64,000 nt of DNA from Bettongia penicillata ogilbyi. Taxonomy: Eukaryota; Chordata; Mammalia; Diprotodontia; Potoroidae. The stretch spans positions 2,317,676 to 2,381,675 of the forward strand of contig JAJHZJ010000414.1 in NCBI GenBank assembly GCA_023548195.1, written 5' to 3'. Under the pieces are notes generated by a model that saw only the letters and a list, made by a program, of their open reading frames with translations, did not search any database and was not told the DNA's origin. Numbering within the stretch: the stretch's first letter is position 1; every line of letters begins with the position of its first letter. Below are positions 48,034 through 59,200 of this stretch, in pieces. Position numbers and translations under genes: made by a program.

Positions 48034-48409
48034 CTGAAAGATAAACACTTATGATTAATAAATTCCTGCCATATGGAAGGATAGGATTATGAAGTCTAAA
48101 TTTCCAGGGCTCTCTAAAAATCAAAATAGCATCTGAATTATTTTGCAATGTCTCTATGTTTGGTTTTCAGAATTCAATTCAATTCAATTTAATGAACATC
48201 AATTAAGCATCCATTACATGAAAGATCCTGTACTATTAAGAAAAAACAACCACATGCCCATGGAGCCATTTTGCATTATTAAGTAGTAAGTATTGACTTG
48301 TTCTGCTCACCCTGCTATCAATATATCATGTTACTGATGAAAAAATTGAAACATCAAATGCACCACAAGTCTGTTATTTTACCTGTAGCATCAACAGATT
48401 TTGTCCCAC

Positions 48410-48520
48410 TTTAAGTGGCTTGCCCAGAGTCACACAGCTAGTATTAGAAGCAGAATTTAGACTTATGCCTTCCTATCTTCAAGTTCTGTCTACTATACCA
48501 GACTACCTCTTATCATCCAA
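48410..48520 (-). mobile_element. MIR SINE fragment
   Basis: 'agtggcttgcccagagtcac', 'acagctagtattagaagcag', 'tatgccttcctatcttcaag'. Confidence 0.6.
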
Positions 48521-48614
48521 TTATTTCCTCCAAATATTTTAAATCAAATTGAGTGAATTGCTATTTTATTTTAGCATCAAGATTCATCTAGAGGTCTTCT
48601 TCCCAATATATTTC

Positions 48615-48870
48615 ACAGGCAGCTGGATGGTACAGTGGCTAAAGCCCTGGCTCAGGATTCAGGAAGATCTGAGTTCAAATTCCCTCAGACATGTATGAGT
48701 CTCTGAGTATATCACTTAATAATAGTATATCTATCTGCCTCAATTTTCTCAACTGTAAAATGAGGATAATAACACCATTTCCCTTGTAAGGTTGTTGTGA
48801 AGATTAAATGAGATGTTGGTAGAGCTTACACAGTGTCTGACACATAGTAGATGCTTACTAAATACTTGTT
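48615..48870 (+). mobile_element. Marsupial tRNA-derived SINE with MIR-like 3' part
   Basis: Head 'caggcagctggatggtacag', 'gatctgagttcaaattccct', 'ctgcctcaattttctcaact', 'ttgttgtgaagattaaatga'. Confidence 0.75.
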
Positions 48871-48874
48871 TCTT

Positions 48875-50185
48875 TCCCTCTTTCACACCTATTCTCGGAT
48901 TTATGAGAGTTAAATAGAAGATCAAGTGTAGCAATGTAATGGGTAATGCTGGTAGGAAGAACGTGATGTTATGATAGGAAGTGCCTTTCACCTCTGTTAC
49001 AGGTTCTTGTACTTGGCATGCAGATTTAGAAACTCTATTTTATTAGTACAAGCAGAAATTATTTGATACAAAGAGAACACAGAAGATATAGAATTACAAA
49101 CTGGAAAGCAAATGTATCAATTGATAATGGAAAGGGTGGGGTGGGAAGGATGAAGAATCAGTATTGTATAGTGGGCAAAGAGAACTATCCTTAAAGTCAG
49201 TAAGTTCTTCTTCTGGTAACATAGTGGATGCCTGACAATGGATAAATCATTTCAACTCTCAGGGCCCCAGCAACTTTCTTAGACTGTAAGTTGCCATGCA
49301 GGTGTTGATTTCTTGAAGGCAATTCCTCCCTGGGAGGGATAGAGAGAGTCTTCTCATGGGAAGCTCTTTGTACCAATGAAATCACAGATCCATAATCAAA
49401 ATAAACAAAATAAAACAGATTGAAAAAAAAACTAAGATGCTATCAAGTGAGAAATTACAACCAAAATTTGGGGCTCAGGAAGCTACCATCAATCAACTTC
49501 TAATGGTACCTCCGTCTTATGGCTTGGTCATAACCATACCAGCCTTACTTGTTCAGATCAGCTAGTGAGACCCACTAGGCTTCTTACGTTGCCAATCCCC
49601 ATAGTTGTCTGAGATCCCCTCAACTTCTTCCTCCCATCTCCCCTCCCTGTAGAGGAATGATCATGAAGGCATCCTTCATCTCACTCCTCCTAATGCCTGA
49701 ATTATTTCTTCCACATATATCCATCATGTCTCTCCAGATGCTGTCTATCCATGGGGTTGGAGGAAATCATAAAAGCAAGATGATACTGGATCGACTAAAA
49801 TCTGTAATCAAATCTCAACTGGACCCTACCTATAGCAAGCAATCTTCTCTTTCATAACCAATTCTGCTGAGTAATAACTGAGTATTCTGCTCATCAAAGT
49901 GACAAATCTCATCAAATCTTTTCTTCTAACCTCTTCATAGTACTCCCCTCCTCATCCTCTTGCCTGATGAATTTGCCTTATATTTAATAAAAAGATTGAA
50001 GTCATTTGATGATAATTTCCTCTTCTTGCTTCCTCCTCACCTCATTTCACTCTAATATCTTGTCAGACTATTTATTTTCTTTATTACTTCTCAGGGGTAA
50101 CTGAAGCCTTGTTAAGTCTCAGTCCATTTGGCATTTAGCGACTTTCATAAATGGTCACCTTCCTATTTTTTGACTCTTCCTACAC
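48875..50185. other. Intronic DNA, no supported feature
   Basis: No exon or named repeat. The frames at 49197-49385 and 49657-49857 are not recognisable. Confidence 0.4.
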
Positions 50186-50189
50186 TTGA

Positions 50190-50440
50190 ATCCCCTCCAC
50201 TCACTTACAATCCAGCTATGCTGACTTATATGCCATTCCCTGTATACTTGCACTTCATTTCTAAACCTTTGCACTGATTGTCTCTCGCACCTGGGATGTT
50301 TCCCTCCTTAGCTTTACTTCCTAGTGTCTCTGGATTCCTTCCACATTCAGCTCAAAACCCACTTTTTTTCTGGAGACCTTTCCAGTGCCCTCATCTTCTA
50401 GTGCTTTCTATCCCTTCTGAAATGACCTTATGACTGCTCT
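50190..50440 (+). mobile_element. L2 LINE 3' fragment
   Basis: 'cacctgggatgtttccctcc', 'tggattccttccacattcag', 'ctcaaaacccactttttttc', 'tggagacctttccagtgccc'. Confidence 0.65.
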
Positions 50441-50444
50441 GTAT

Positions 50445-50700
50445 AAAAGATGGTACTTCAGCTGGGACTTGAAGGAAGTGAGGGAAGCCAGGTTGTAGAG
50501 ATGTGGAGGGATAGAATTCCAGGCATGGGAGTCTCAGTGAAAATGCTTGGACTCTGGAGATGGCTTGTCTTGTTCAATTAACAGCCAGGGGACCAACGTC
50601 ATTGGATTGCAGAGTTCATTATGGGATGTGAAGTGTAAAAAGACTGGAAAGATAAGGGGGACAGGTTATGACATTTATGCTGTGGGTATAACCTCTTAGA
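50445..50700. mobile_element. Ancient unclassified repeat
   Basis: 'cagctgggacttgaaggaag', 'ggatagaattccaggcatgg', 'attggattgcagagttcatt'. Related to 42430-43000 and 53290-53600. Confidence 0.5.
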
Positions 50701-50989
50701 TACCTCTCTGCTTAAGTGTCCAAAACAGCAGTGGGGTCAGAATACATGCTTAGTTGGTTTTAAGGGAGAGGGAGAGTATGGAAGAAAGAAGGACAGAAAG
50801 ATAGACTGAGAGACAGAGACTACAGGACAGACTCAGGACATTTTCACTGTGTAGCCCCCATACCTGGATTTCTTTTCCTTCTCATATTTGCCTTCCAACT
50901 TCCCTGGCTTTGAGTAAGTTCCAGCTAAGATTTCACTTTCCTTAGGATTGCACTTATTCTAGTGCCTTCTCTCTGCTGATTATCTCCAA

Positions 50990-51135
50990 TTTATTCTTTT
51001 TTTTTGAGAGGGGAAGGCAAGGCAATTGGGGTTGTGACTTGTCCAAGGTCACAGAGCTAGCAAGTGTGTCAAGTGTCTGAAGTCCTCCTGACTCCAGGGC
51101 CCATGCTCTACTCACTACACCATCTAGCTGCCACA
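50990..51135 (-). mobile_element. tRNA-derived SINE, minus
   Basis: 'gttgtgacttgtccaaggtc', 'acagagctagcaagtgtgtc', reversed head 'accatctagctgccac'. Confidence 0.7.
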
Positions 51136-51149
51136 CGTTTATCCTTTTT

Positions 51150-51310
51150 AACATTTTAGCTTGTTCGTACATAGTTTTTTTTATTTCATCTCCCCTTAGA
51201 TCTTTAGTCCTTTGAGAATAGGAACTGTCTTTTGCCTTTCTTTGTACCCCCAGAGGCTTATCACAGCACCTGGGCACGTGATAGGTGCTTGATAAATGTT
51301 TATGGGCTGA
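51150..51310 (+). mobile_element. L2/MIR-type 3' end
   Basis: 'cctttgagaataggaactgt', 'ttatcacagcacctgggcac', 'ggtgcttgataaatgtttat'. Confidence 0.55.
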
Positions 51311-51332
51311 ATAATAGAGAGGGAGAGAGGGG

Positions 51333-51334
<2 letters not shown>

Positions 51335-51372
<38 letters not shown>

Positions 51373-51445
51373 GAGAGAGAGAGAGAGACAGAGACATAGA
51401 CACACAGAGAGAAACAAAGAGAGAGACAGAGACAGAGAGAGAGAG
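51335..51445 (+). repeat. (GA)n microsatellite
   Basis: Perfect and interrupted AG units over about 110 bp. It begins 32 bp downstream of the donor of the dead WWE exon (minus strand). Confidence 0.95.
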
Positions 51446-51476
51446 AATGTTAAAAATGAAACAAAGCTGAACCTAC

Positions 51477-52037
51477 CTTGAGATTTTTTGATTCAACAAA
51501 CAGGCAAGCTGTGTCCCTTTTCATTGGTAGCAAGGTTAGTATTAAAGTCTATGGTGTAGTTTTCAATATTAATTTTCTTTCTTTTCCTTGCATTCTCTAA
51601 ATGCAGATTAGTTGTTTTGTCAAAAGCCTTGAAAATACTGTTGTCATTTTACTGCCATGAGATGATTCTACTGAGCTCCTCAGGCTTAGAATCTTCATCC
51701 ATATGTAATTGTGTTCTCTTGATCATGCCTTGAATTGCTTGAACAGATCTCAGGTAGTTCCTGTGACCTCTATTTGAGACCCTCCATGTTTCACATCAGT
51801 GGTGATATTTAGACTTTTTTGTAGCTCATTCAGTTCATTGTATTCTTTTCCACCAAATTTTGGATGGATTTATCAGAGAAAGTATAACTTTCATATTCCT
51901 TTAAAATCAAATCTTGTATCCAAGAGACAGTACTTTCAACATTCTCCTTGCTTTCACCACACACCTGGAAAGTTGCTGACTTTTTTATTTTTTCCAAAAC
52001 CAAATTATCTTGCTTTTGGGGAGGCTGGCATGCAAGA
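51477..52037 (-). pseudogene. Dead KH/WWE exon of PARP15-like gene
   Basis: Homologous to the PARP14 exon between macro domain 3 and the catalytic domain. Acceptor TTTTTCAG (ends at 52038) and donor CAAG|GTAGGT (GT at 51476-51475) are intact, and the length of 561 nt is a multiple of three. The coding content is destroyed. One frame gives SATFQVCGESKENVESTVSW and IQDLILKEYESYTFSDK. A one-base loss near 51850 then shifts to KEYNELNELQKSLN, and a further shift near 51770 leads to VQAIQGMIKRTQL. In the WWE part the conserved WQYN is WQ-stop-N (TAA), and a likely arginine codon (CGA) is TGA just before the donor. The first few codons also seem out of frame with the acceptor phase. The neighbouring exons are open, so the gene is not dead as a whole. 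Inclusion would truncate the protein before the ART domain. Confidence 0.85.
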
Positions 52038-52191
52038 CTGAAAAATGCTTTAAAGTAGATGACAATATCATGAGAATTTATTCATAAATATTTTCAAGAT
52101 AAATCACATGCACAGATACTTTAAAGAAAATGTATAACTTACATTTTATCTTAGAGGACACAAAGGTTGAGATTGGTGGTTTAGATCTTAC

Positions 52192-52347
52192 TTTTTTTCA
52201 TAGTATAATGAAACACTTCCAGTAACTGTGGCAGGAAGAGGACCACTTTCACTTTTTCCACTGATTGGCCAGACCCTTTCTGTGCAAAATCTTCAGTGGC
52301 ATCAATTATAGATTCAGCAACATTAGTCGGGTCTTTTTTGACCTGTC
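52192..52347 (-). CDS. PARP15: PARP15-like exon, C-terminal part of a macro domain
   Basis: Macro domains bind ADP-ribose. This 156-nt exon has acceptor TTCCTTCAG ending at 52348 and donor A|GTAAGA (GT at 52191-52190), in and out in phase 1. It encodes NVAESIIDATEDFAQKGSGQ and VEKVKVVLFLPQLLEVF, the last helix and strands of the macro fold. It matches the end of the third PARP14 macro domain and the second of PARP15 (VAxxIIDAxxDF...VKVVxFxPxLLxxFY). No stops. Earlier macro exons were not found up to 64000, so they lie in or beyond the right flank. Because it leaves in phase 1 it can splice to the dead WWE exon or straight to 48033. Confidence 0.85.
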
Positions 52348-52919
52348 CTGAAGGAACAAAATAAAAAAAAATGATAAGAACATAGTAATAAAAAAAACCG
52401 CTCCCCCTTTTTTTAGTCCAGACCTGCCCCAAACTATTATTTAAAACTTTGCACGTTTGATTCTTAATGGATCCTTTAAATCAATAATTACTATTGGTTT
52501 CATTGTCAGTATCTCAAACATTGTGTCCCTCTCTTCTGGGTCCTATATAAAACTACGGTTCCTGCACTTTGAAAGCCTACCGCTCAATTAGCAATGGCTA
52601 CATGAATCTGAATAATTCAAAGTCTGAATGTGAGCATTCAGTGGATTCAGATGCACATTTCATGTCCCACCCCCTTTTAGGTAAGTAGTATTTTAGTCGT
52701 AAGTAAACTGTGTTTCCCTGTGAACTCTGAAAGTCATTTAGAAAGTTTCTGCAGAAGACAAGATGCTCAATGTGTTGAATCTCTACCTTGCTTTTTAATG
52801 AAGGGACATAAAATTTCTTTGAACTACTTTAGTATAAAGATAATAATTGGCATTTTGGCCATTCAGCTGAGTAAGGTTCTTTGGGAGCTAAGTATCCAAC
52901 AATCTGACAAGCATTTATT

Positions 52920-54050
52920 ATAGGCCTGGTAGTGGGGGTGCAAATTTCAAAACTTCAAGGAGTTTCTGTGCTACTTAGAGAAATGTCAACTACATAGATA
53001 CAGAAATACAAAATATATACAATGCAAAAGATAGTAGTAGGTAACATTTATATAGTACTTTGAGATTTATAATGTGCTTTGCAAATATTATTTAATTGTA
53101 GCCTCTCAACAGCAATGGGAAGCAGGTGGCATTGTTATCTTCATTTTATAAATAAAGAAACAGAGGCAGACAAAGACTGAAGTGAGATTTGAACTCAAGT
53201 TTTCATGATTCCAAGTCCAGAGCTCTATCACTAGTGACACCTAGCTATAACTGATCTGGAGGGAGAGTACTAATGTCAGGAGGCACCAGGCAAGCTCTTG
53301 GGTAGACAATATCTCTTGAACTGAGACTTAATGGAAGGTAGGGATACTACAAAGCAAAGGTAAAAGGGAAAGGGAGAGAATTCCATACATTAGAAGAACG
53401 TGTAAAAGGGTGTGGAGGAGAGATTGTTATGTGGGGGAACCAGCACATAGGTTACATTAACATAGAATATATGAAGAACAAATCATTCTAGAAAGATAGA
53501 CCGAAGCTCGATTGTAAAGGCCTTTAAATGCCAAACAGAGGGATTTGTATTTTATCCTAGGGTTAATAGGGAGCCACTAAGGTTTTTTGAGTGGGGAAGC
53601 AAAACGTGTATATCATTATTATCATACATCATGATATTTAGAAATAGCAGCAGGTCAGCTGTGTGGAATTTGAAATGAAGAGATGAGAGGCTAGATATGG
53701 GAAGATTAATCTGAAAACATGTGTTAGTGGGAGACTATGGGTGACACTGAGTGATTACTATGAGTAGAGAGAAGGGAACAAAAGTCAGAGGTGCTATAGA
53801 GATAGAATCAACAAGATAAATGTTGAATTCTGCATCTGAGTTTTACAAAGGCTACAGTATAGGATGGGGGAGGTATGTCTATAATATCTTAGGTAATGAC
53901 AGAGAGGAGGAAGTCAATCAATGAGCACTTATGAGCACAGAGAGGCAAAGGGGTAGCTAGATAGTGCAGTGAGCAGGTGTGACCCTGGGCAACTCATTAA
54001 CCATTTACTGCCTGGGCAGTGAAGGTCACCTCTTTATCAGAGACTGGAGT
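52920..54050. mobile_element. Ancient unclassified repeat with inserted MIR
   Basis: A MIR in minus orientation at 53040-53255 ('aaagactgaagtgagatttg', 'aactcaagttttcatgattc') and the ancient repeat group at 53280-54050 ('gattgtaaaggcctttaaat', 'gggttaatagggagccacta'). No exon of the PARP gene seen here. Confidence 0.5.
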
Positions 54051-54054
54051 AAAG

Positions 54055-54985
54055 GAAGAAATAGAGGGAGGTGAAAACAAGAAGTTGTCAGAATACCAGA
54101 GTGAAAGAGGGAGCTCTTTGCAATTGGCTTCCATTCTCTCTATAAAGTAGGAAGGGAGAACCTCAGCTCAGAGAGAGAGGGAAAGGATACCATGAGAGAT
54201 CTAAAGAGCAGAAAGAAGTGCTGGAATAGCTTCTGTGATGAGTGGGAAAGAGAATCTTTTAAGGAGGAATATAAAGACTTCCTTCCTTCAGAGAAGTTCC
54301 TGTTGAGATGATTCCCCAAATTTTTAGCAGGCCTGATGAGCACAATTGTGTGATAGCCTCCTTCTCAGTTCAAAAGCAGGTAAGGAGGAAAGGAGGAGGC
54401 AGAGGATGGCAGTGATTCAGGGTGTTATGAGAGGAGTGATTCAAGGCAAGGCACAAGTGTTACCAGGACATGGAAGGAAAGGCTTCGAAAGTACAGGATG
54501 CTGGGAAGTGTAACTGTTTCACTCACCAAGTTTATCCTACAAAACTTGTATAAAAATCATGCAGAAGTGATGAAAGCAAAGGAAATAGAACAACCTCCCA
54601 TACAAATCGACTCTAAAATACTTAGCCTGAGCATAAGCAGTTTATTTATTATTACCAGAGAGGAAAATTTGTATGAAATGAGACAGAGGAAACAAGCTGA
54701 GCCTAAAGAACAAGATACAGCTTGACAATTACAAAGTAAATAAAGTCAACAGGGAGAGTGCACAAAACTCTGTTCAATTATAAAGTCAGTGTTAGTACCC
54801 TGCTGTCATACTCTTACTTTCCGGTATCAATTGATAAACTTTTTCTAGAAGTGAGCTCTATTAAGGGGCTTGTGTGTATATTGGAAAGTGATCATTGTTT
54901 AGTACAGAAAAACTTGCGATTTTTTTTCAAAAAAAGCATTAGATGAAAAATAAATTCTATCTTTGTTATCCATTTTTTCTTTTTC
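54055..54985. other. No supported feature
   Basis: The frames at 54140-54343, 54498-54725 and 54758-54946 are not recognisable. No macro-domain motif in any frame. Confidence 0.4.
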
Positions 54986-54989
54986 TTTT

Positions 54990-56795
54990 TTTCTTTTTTT
55001 TAATAAAAATTTATTTATTTAACTTTTTACATCCATTTTTACAAAATTTTGGGTTCCAAATTTTCTCCCCTTTTGTCCCCTCCCCCCACCCCAATACACC
55101 GAGCAATCTAATTTTCCCTATCTCCAATCTGCCCTCTCCTCTATCATCCCTCCCTTCTCTTGTCCCTATCTTCTCTTTTGTCCTGTAGGGCCAGATGACT
55201 TTCTATTCCTCATTAACTGTATGTCTTATTTCCTAGTAGCAACAACAATACTAAACAGTTGTTCCTAAAACTTTGAGTTCCAAATTCTCCCCATCCCTCC
55301 CTCCCCACCCATTCCCTTTGGGAAGGCAGGCAATTCAATATAGGCCCTTTCTGTGTAGTTTTGCAAATGACTTCCATAATAGTCGTGTTGTGTAAGACTA
55401 ACTGAATTACCCTCCATCCTATCCTGCCACTCATTGTTTCTATTCTGTCTTTTGATCTTGGCCCTCCCCGAGTGTTGACTTCAAATTGCTCCCTCCTCCC
55501 ATTGCCCTCCCTACCATCATCCCCCCCACCTTGCTTATCTCCTTCTCCCCCACTTTCCTGTACTGTAAGATAGGTTTCATACCAAAATGAGTGTGCATTT
55601 TATTCCTTCCTTTAGTCCAATGTGAGGAGGGTAAACTTCTTGTTTTTTTTTTCTCAGCTCTCCTCTTTTTCCCTCCACTAAAAAGTCTCCTGCTTGCCTC
55701 TTAAATGAGATATAATTTACCCCATTCCATTTCACCCTCTTTCCTCCCCCTACCTTTCTCTCTCACCATTTACCTTAATTTCTTTTAAGATATGGTCCCA
55801 TCCTATTCAGTTCACTCTGTGTTCTGTCTCTCTATGTGCGTGCATGTGTGTATGTGTGTGTGTGCATGTGTGTACATGTGTGTGTGTGGTCCCACCAACT
55901 ACCCAGATACTGAAAAGTTTTAAGAGTTACAAATATTGTCTTTCCATGTAGAAATGTAAACAGTTCACTTTTGGTAAGTCCCTTCTGACTTCTCTTTGCT
56001 GTTTACTTTTTCATGCTTCTTCTCATTCTTGTGTTTGAAAGTCAAATTTTCTTTTCAACTCTGGTCTTTTCATCAAGAATGCTTGAAAGTCCTCTGTTTC
56101 ATTGAAAGACCATATTTTCCCCTGAAGTATTATACTCAGTTTTGCTGGGTAGGTGATTCTTGGTTTGAGTCCTAGTTCCTTTGACTTCTGGAATATCCTA
56201 TTCCACACCCTGGGGAAGGGCCATCTCTCAGGTTCAGTTCCCTCAGGGGTTTTATGCAGAGACCTTCAGTAATAGAGCGGGTGGGGGCACGGCTGTCTCC
56301 CAGGCTCACTTCCTTCAGGGGGTTTACGCAGAGACCTTCGGTAATGGCCCTGAGCCCTGGCTCCGGGAGTTCCGGGCCACCACTGCTGCTTCTGCTGCTC
56401 CCTCCACCACTGCCTCCCGATGGGGCCTGAGTCACGGAGACACCCCGCTCCCCTCTCGGCCAGCCCAGAAGTCTCTCTCACTGACCTGGAGCTCCTGTGG
56501 GTAGAGGGAACTTCCTGGCCGCCAGAGATTCCGTCCCTGAAGTCTGCTTGGATCTGCTCCTCTGGGGCCTTGGCCAGGGCAGCACAGGGGTGGACTCCGC
56601 TGTCCAGAGCATGACGGACCCCTGGGGACGGCTCTCCAGGGCTCTCTGGAATGGAAATCTTTTCCACTGTGTTTCTGTGCACCTTGCAGTGCTCCAGAAT
56701 TTGTGGGGAGTTCTTCTTGCAGGAAATATATGGGCTGTGGGTTCAGAGTTAGCATACGTGAGTCTTTCTACTCCGCCATCTTGGCTCCACCCCTC
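54990..56795 (-). mobile_element. HAL1-type element E, internally deleted
   Basis: The 3'UTR (with (TG)n at 55835-55887) and the last 60 codons of ORF1 (56208-56023, GLKPRITYPAKLSIILQGKI to FDFQTQE) are present. At about 56205 the sequence jumps straight to 5'UTR text ending 'gccatcttggctccacccct' at 56773-56792. About 1 kb of ORF1 is missing. No target-site duplication is visible. The 5' end abuts the start of segmental duplication copy 2. Confidence 0.85.
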
Positions 56796-57234
56796 TAGGT
56801 AACTCTTCAGGACCATAAACTATTGAGAAAGTGCCAATCTGCATGGTGGAGGGAGTTTCCTCATTTATGGGTTACCTATACTAAAGAAATAGTGACTCTA
56901 ATCCCTATTCCTTTATTCAGTCCTGAGGACATCTTTCCTTATAAAAACGAACATAACTGACAAAGGAATTACTGTAAATAGCCCAGAAATGTTTCCTTAT
57001 TTGTAGGGAGGTTGGAAGAGATGATCTCTAAGATCCTATGTATCTCTATCTTCTAGGATCTAAGGGCATGTGTGCTTGATGAAAGTGAAGTAAATCTTTA
57101 CAATTTCAAGCCAGTGGGATCAATTTCAGAGACATGTCAGTGTTGCTCCCTCCCTGGGTAGTCTAGGAACGAGTACACTCTCCCTAGCTTGCACTATCCC
57201 TAAAGATTGTCAATGGCATCTGATTTTCTCTATT

Positions 57235-59200
57235 TTTTTCAATTTTGCTTTTAGTTCTGAATTATTTCTCTTTTCTGATATATATATATATATATACGTA
57301 TCTGTATATTTTATATATATATTACCCAGAGACATATTTACATATACAGCTACATATACATATAATTATATATTTGCATACACACGTATACATACATACA
57401 GAAGCACACACTCTACACCTTTGCCTTTGTTGCTGTTGCTCTTCTCTTTGAGGTCCAGACTTAGTAGTGGCATGCTGGCTCAAAGAGTATGCAAAATTTT
57501 AAAACCTGCAAGTATGGTTCCAAATTGTTCTCTAGAATGGTTAGCCCAGTTCACAATTATATCAAAAGAACATTAGTGAACTTACTTTTTGACTTTTCCT
57601 CTAACATTTATCATTTTCCTTTTCTATCATGTTAGCCCACCTGTTAGGTGTGAGGTGATATTTCAGAATTGTTTTGATTCCTCTGATTAGTAGTGATTTA
57701 AACCATTTTAAATATGGATGTTGATGTTGAATTTCTTCCTCTAAAAACTGTCTATTCTTATTCTTTGAGCACTTATCAACTGGGAACTGAGTCTTTTTCT
57801 TGCAATTTTACCCAATTCTCCACAAATTATTAGTGATTTAGACCATTTTAAATATGGATGTTGATGTTGAATTTCTTCCTCTGAAAACTGTCTATTCTTA
57901 TTCTTTGAGCACTTATCAACTGGGAACTGAGTTTTTTTCTTGAAATTTTACCCAAATTCTCCACAGACCTTTATGAGACAAACCTTCTGCAAAGATTTTC
58001 CCTGTTTCCTGCTTGTCTTGTAATTTTAGCTAATTCAGTTTTGCCTGTACAAAATTTTTTTACTTTATTGCAATGAAAATGATCCAGTTTTACCTTCTAT
58101 GAACCTCTTTATCTCAACTGGTCTTTAACTTTTCACCTATCCATAGATTTAACACATCATTTCTTTCATGATCCACTAATTTTCTTATGATGTCACTCTT
58201 TATATCTAAATTGTATCCCCATTTTGAGTTTATCTTACAATGTGATTTGAGAAGTGGTAGAAGGAATGCTACTAGCAGCTGCTGGGCAGATTTTAGACCA
58301 ATAACACCAGCACACAGGAGGGCTGCTAACACAGGTTTTGATCTGCTTTTCCAAAAGAAAGACAGTGTCAAAGGGATTAGTAAACTTACTTTAATTAAAA
58401 AATGAGAAAGATATATAAGTAGGAAGAAGTGAAGATCCAAGAAAGAATCCAATAGATAGGGCTCCAATTGTCTAAACAAAGTAATACATACATACATAAT
58501 AACCAGAACAGGAAGCAACAACATCTGGATTCACAAAGCCAGGGAGACCCTTAACAATGGCTATTCAAAGTCTAGTCTGGCAAAATCAGACAGAAACCTT
58601 CTTCCCATGAGAGAGCCCCAAAGTAAGATGCCAACCCCATAGTATATATAGTTTTCAACTAATAGGCTCAGAGCCAGAAGGCATCACAACCTAGTGCCTA
58701 TTTGGCTCAGTGCCAAAAGGTGTGAGAGCCTATGAGACTCAGCATGAAATGTGTCACAGATGTAAACTGGGCTGGAGTTCAAAGCTGCAAGATAGTCATG
58801 ATTGAAATAATTTTGTACTTTTAGACCTAGGAACAAAGCCCCTGTTCAAAGGAAAAAGTGAATTCATATGGTTACGTAGGCCTATAAATGACCAAGGAAG
58901 ATTTTATATTCCCTAAACCCTTCAGAACTTTCTCCATACCCAGTTGCCACCAATCTACTTTCCAGTTTTCTGAACAGTTTTCTTAAATAATGAATTCTTC
59001 TTTCATGGACTAGATGTTTGGGTTTATCAATCCCAGGCAACTGCACTCATTTTCTTCTGTATATTATAGCTAATATGGTCCACTAATCAAACTCTCTATT
59101 TCTTATCTAATGTCAAATTGTTTTTCATGATTACAGTTCTGTAGTACGGTTTGAGATCTGGACCTGCTAACCTTTCCCCCAACTCCACCCCCTCCACTGT
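57235..59200 (-). mobile_element. Old L1 ORF2/3'UTR fragment (duplication copy 2)
   Basis: Counterpart of 34450-36050. It contains a TA-rich microsatellite at 57275-57380 and a 140-bp tandem duplication (57691-57970). About 58250-58900 is an insert of about 700 bp absent from copy 1. I could not classify it. Confidence 0.65.
57691..57970 (+). repeat. 140-bp tandem duplication
   Basis: Two units, 57691-57830 and 57831-57970, both beginning 'tagtgattta' and containing 'aaatatggatgttgatgttg'. They differ at only a few positions. Duplication copy 1 has one unit (from about 35339). Confidence 0.9.

Noticed and set aside
47588..48148. 186-codon minus-strand frame taken as one protein
   Set aside because: Only the middle (48033-47900) is a PARP exon with splice sites; both ends are intron that happens to be open.
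50954..51417. Frames rich in SLSLSL residues
   Set aside because: They translate the (GA)n microsatellite and a SINE in reverse.
38880..52347. Processed (retrocopied) PARP pseudogene
   Set aside because: Exons are separated by introns of kilobases with matching phases and splice sites, so it is a genomic gene copy.
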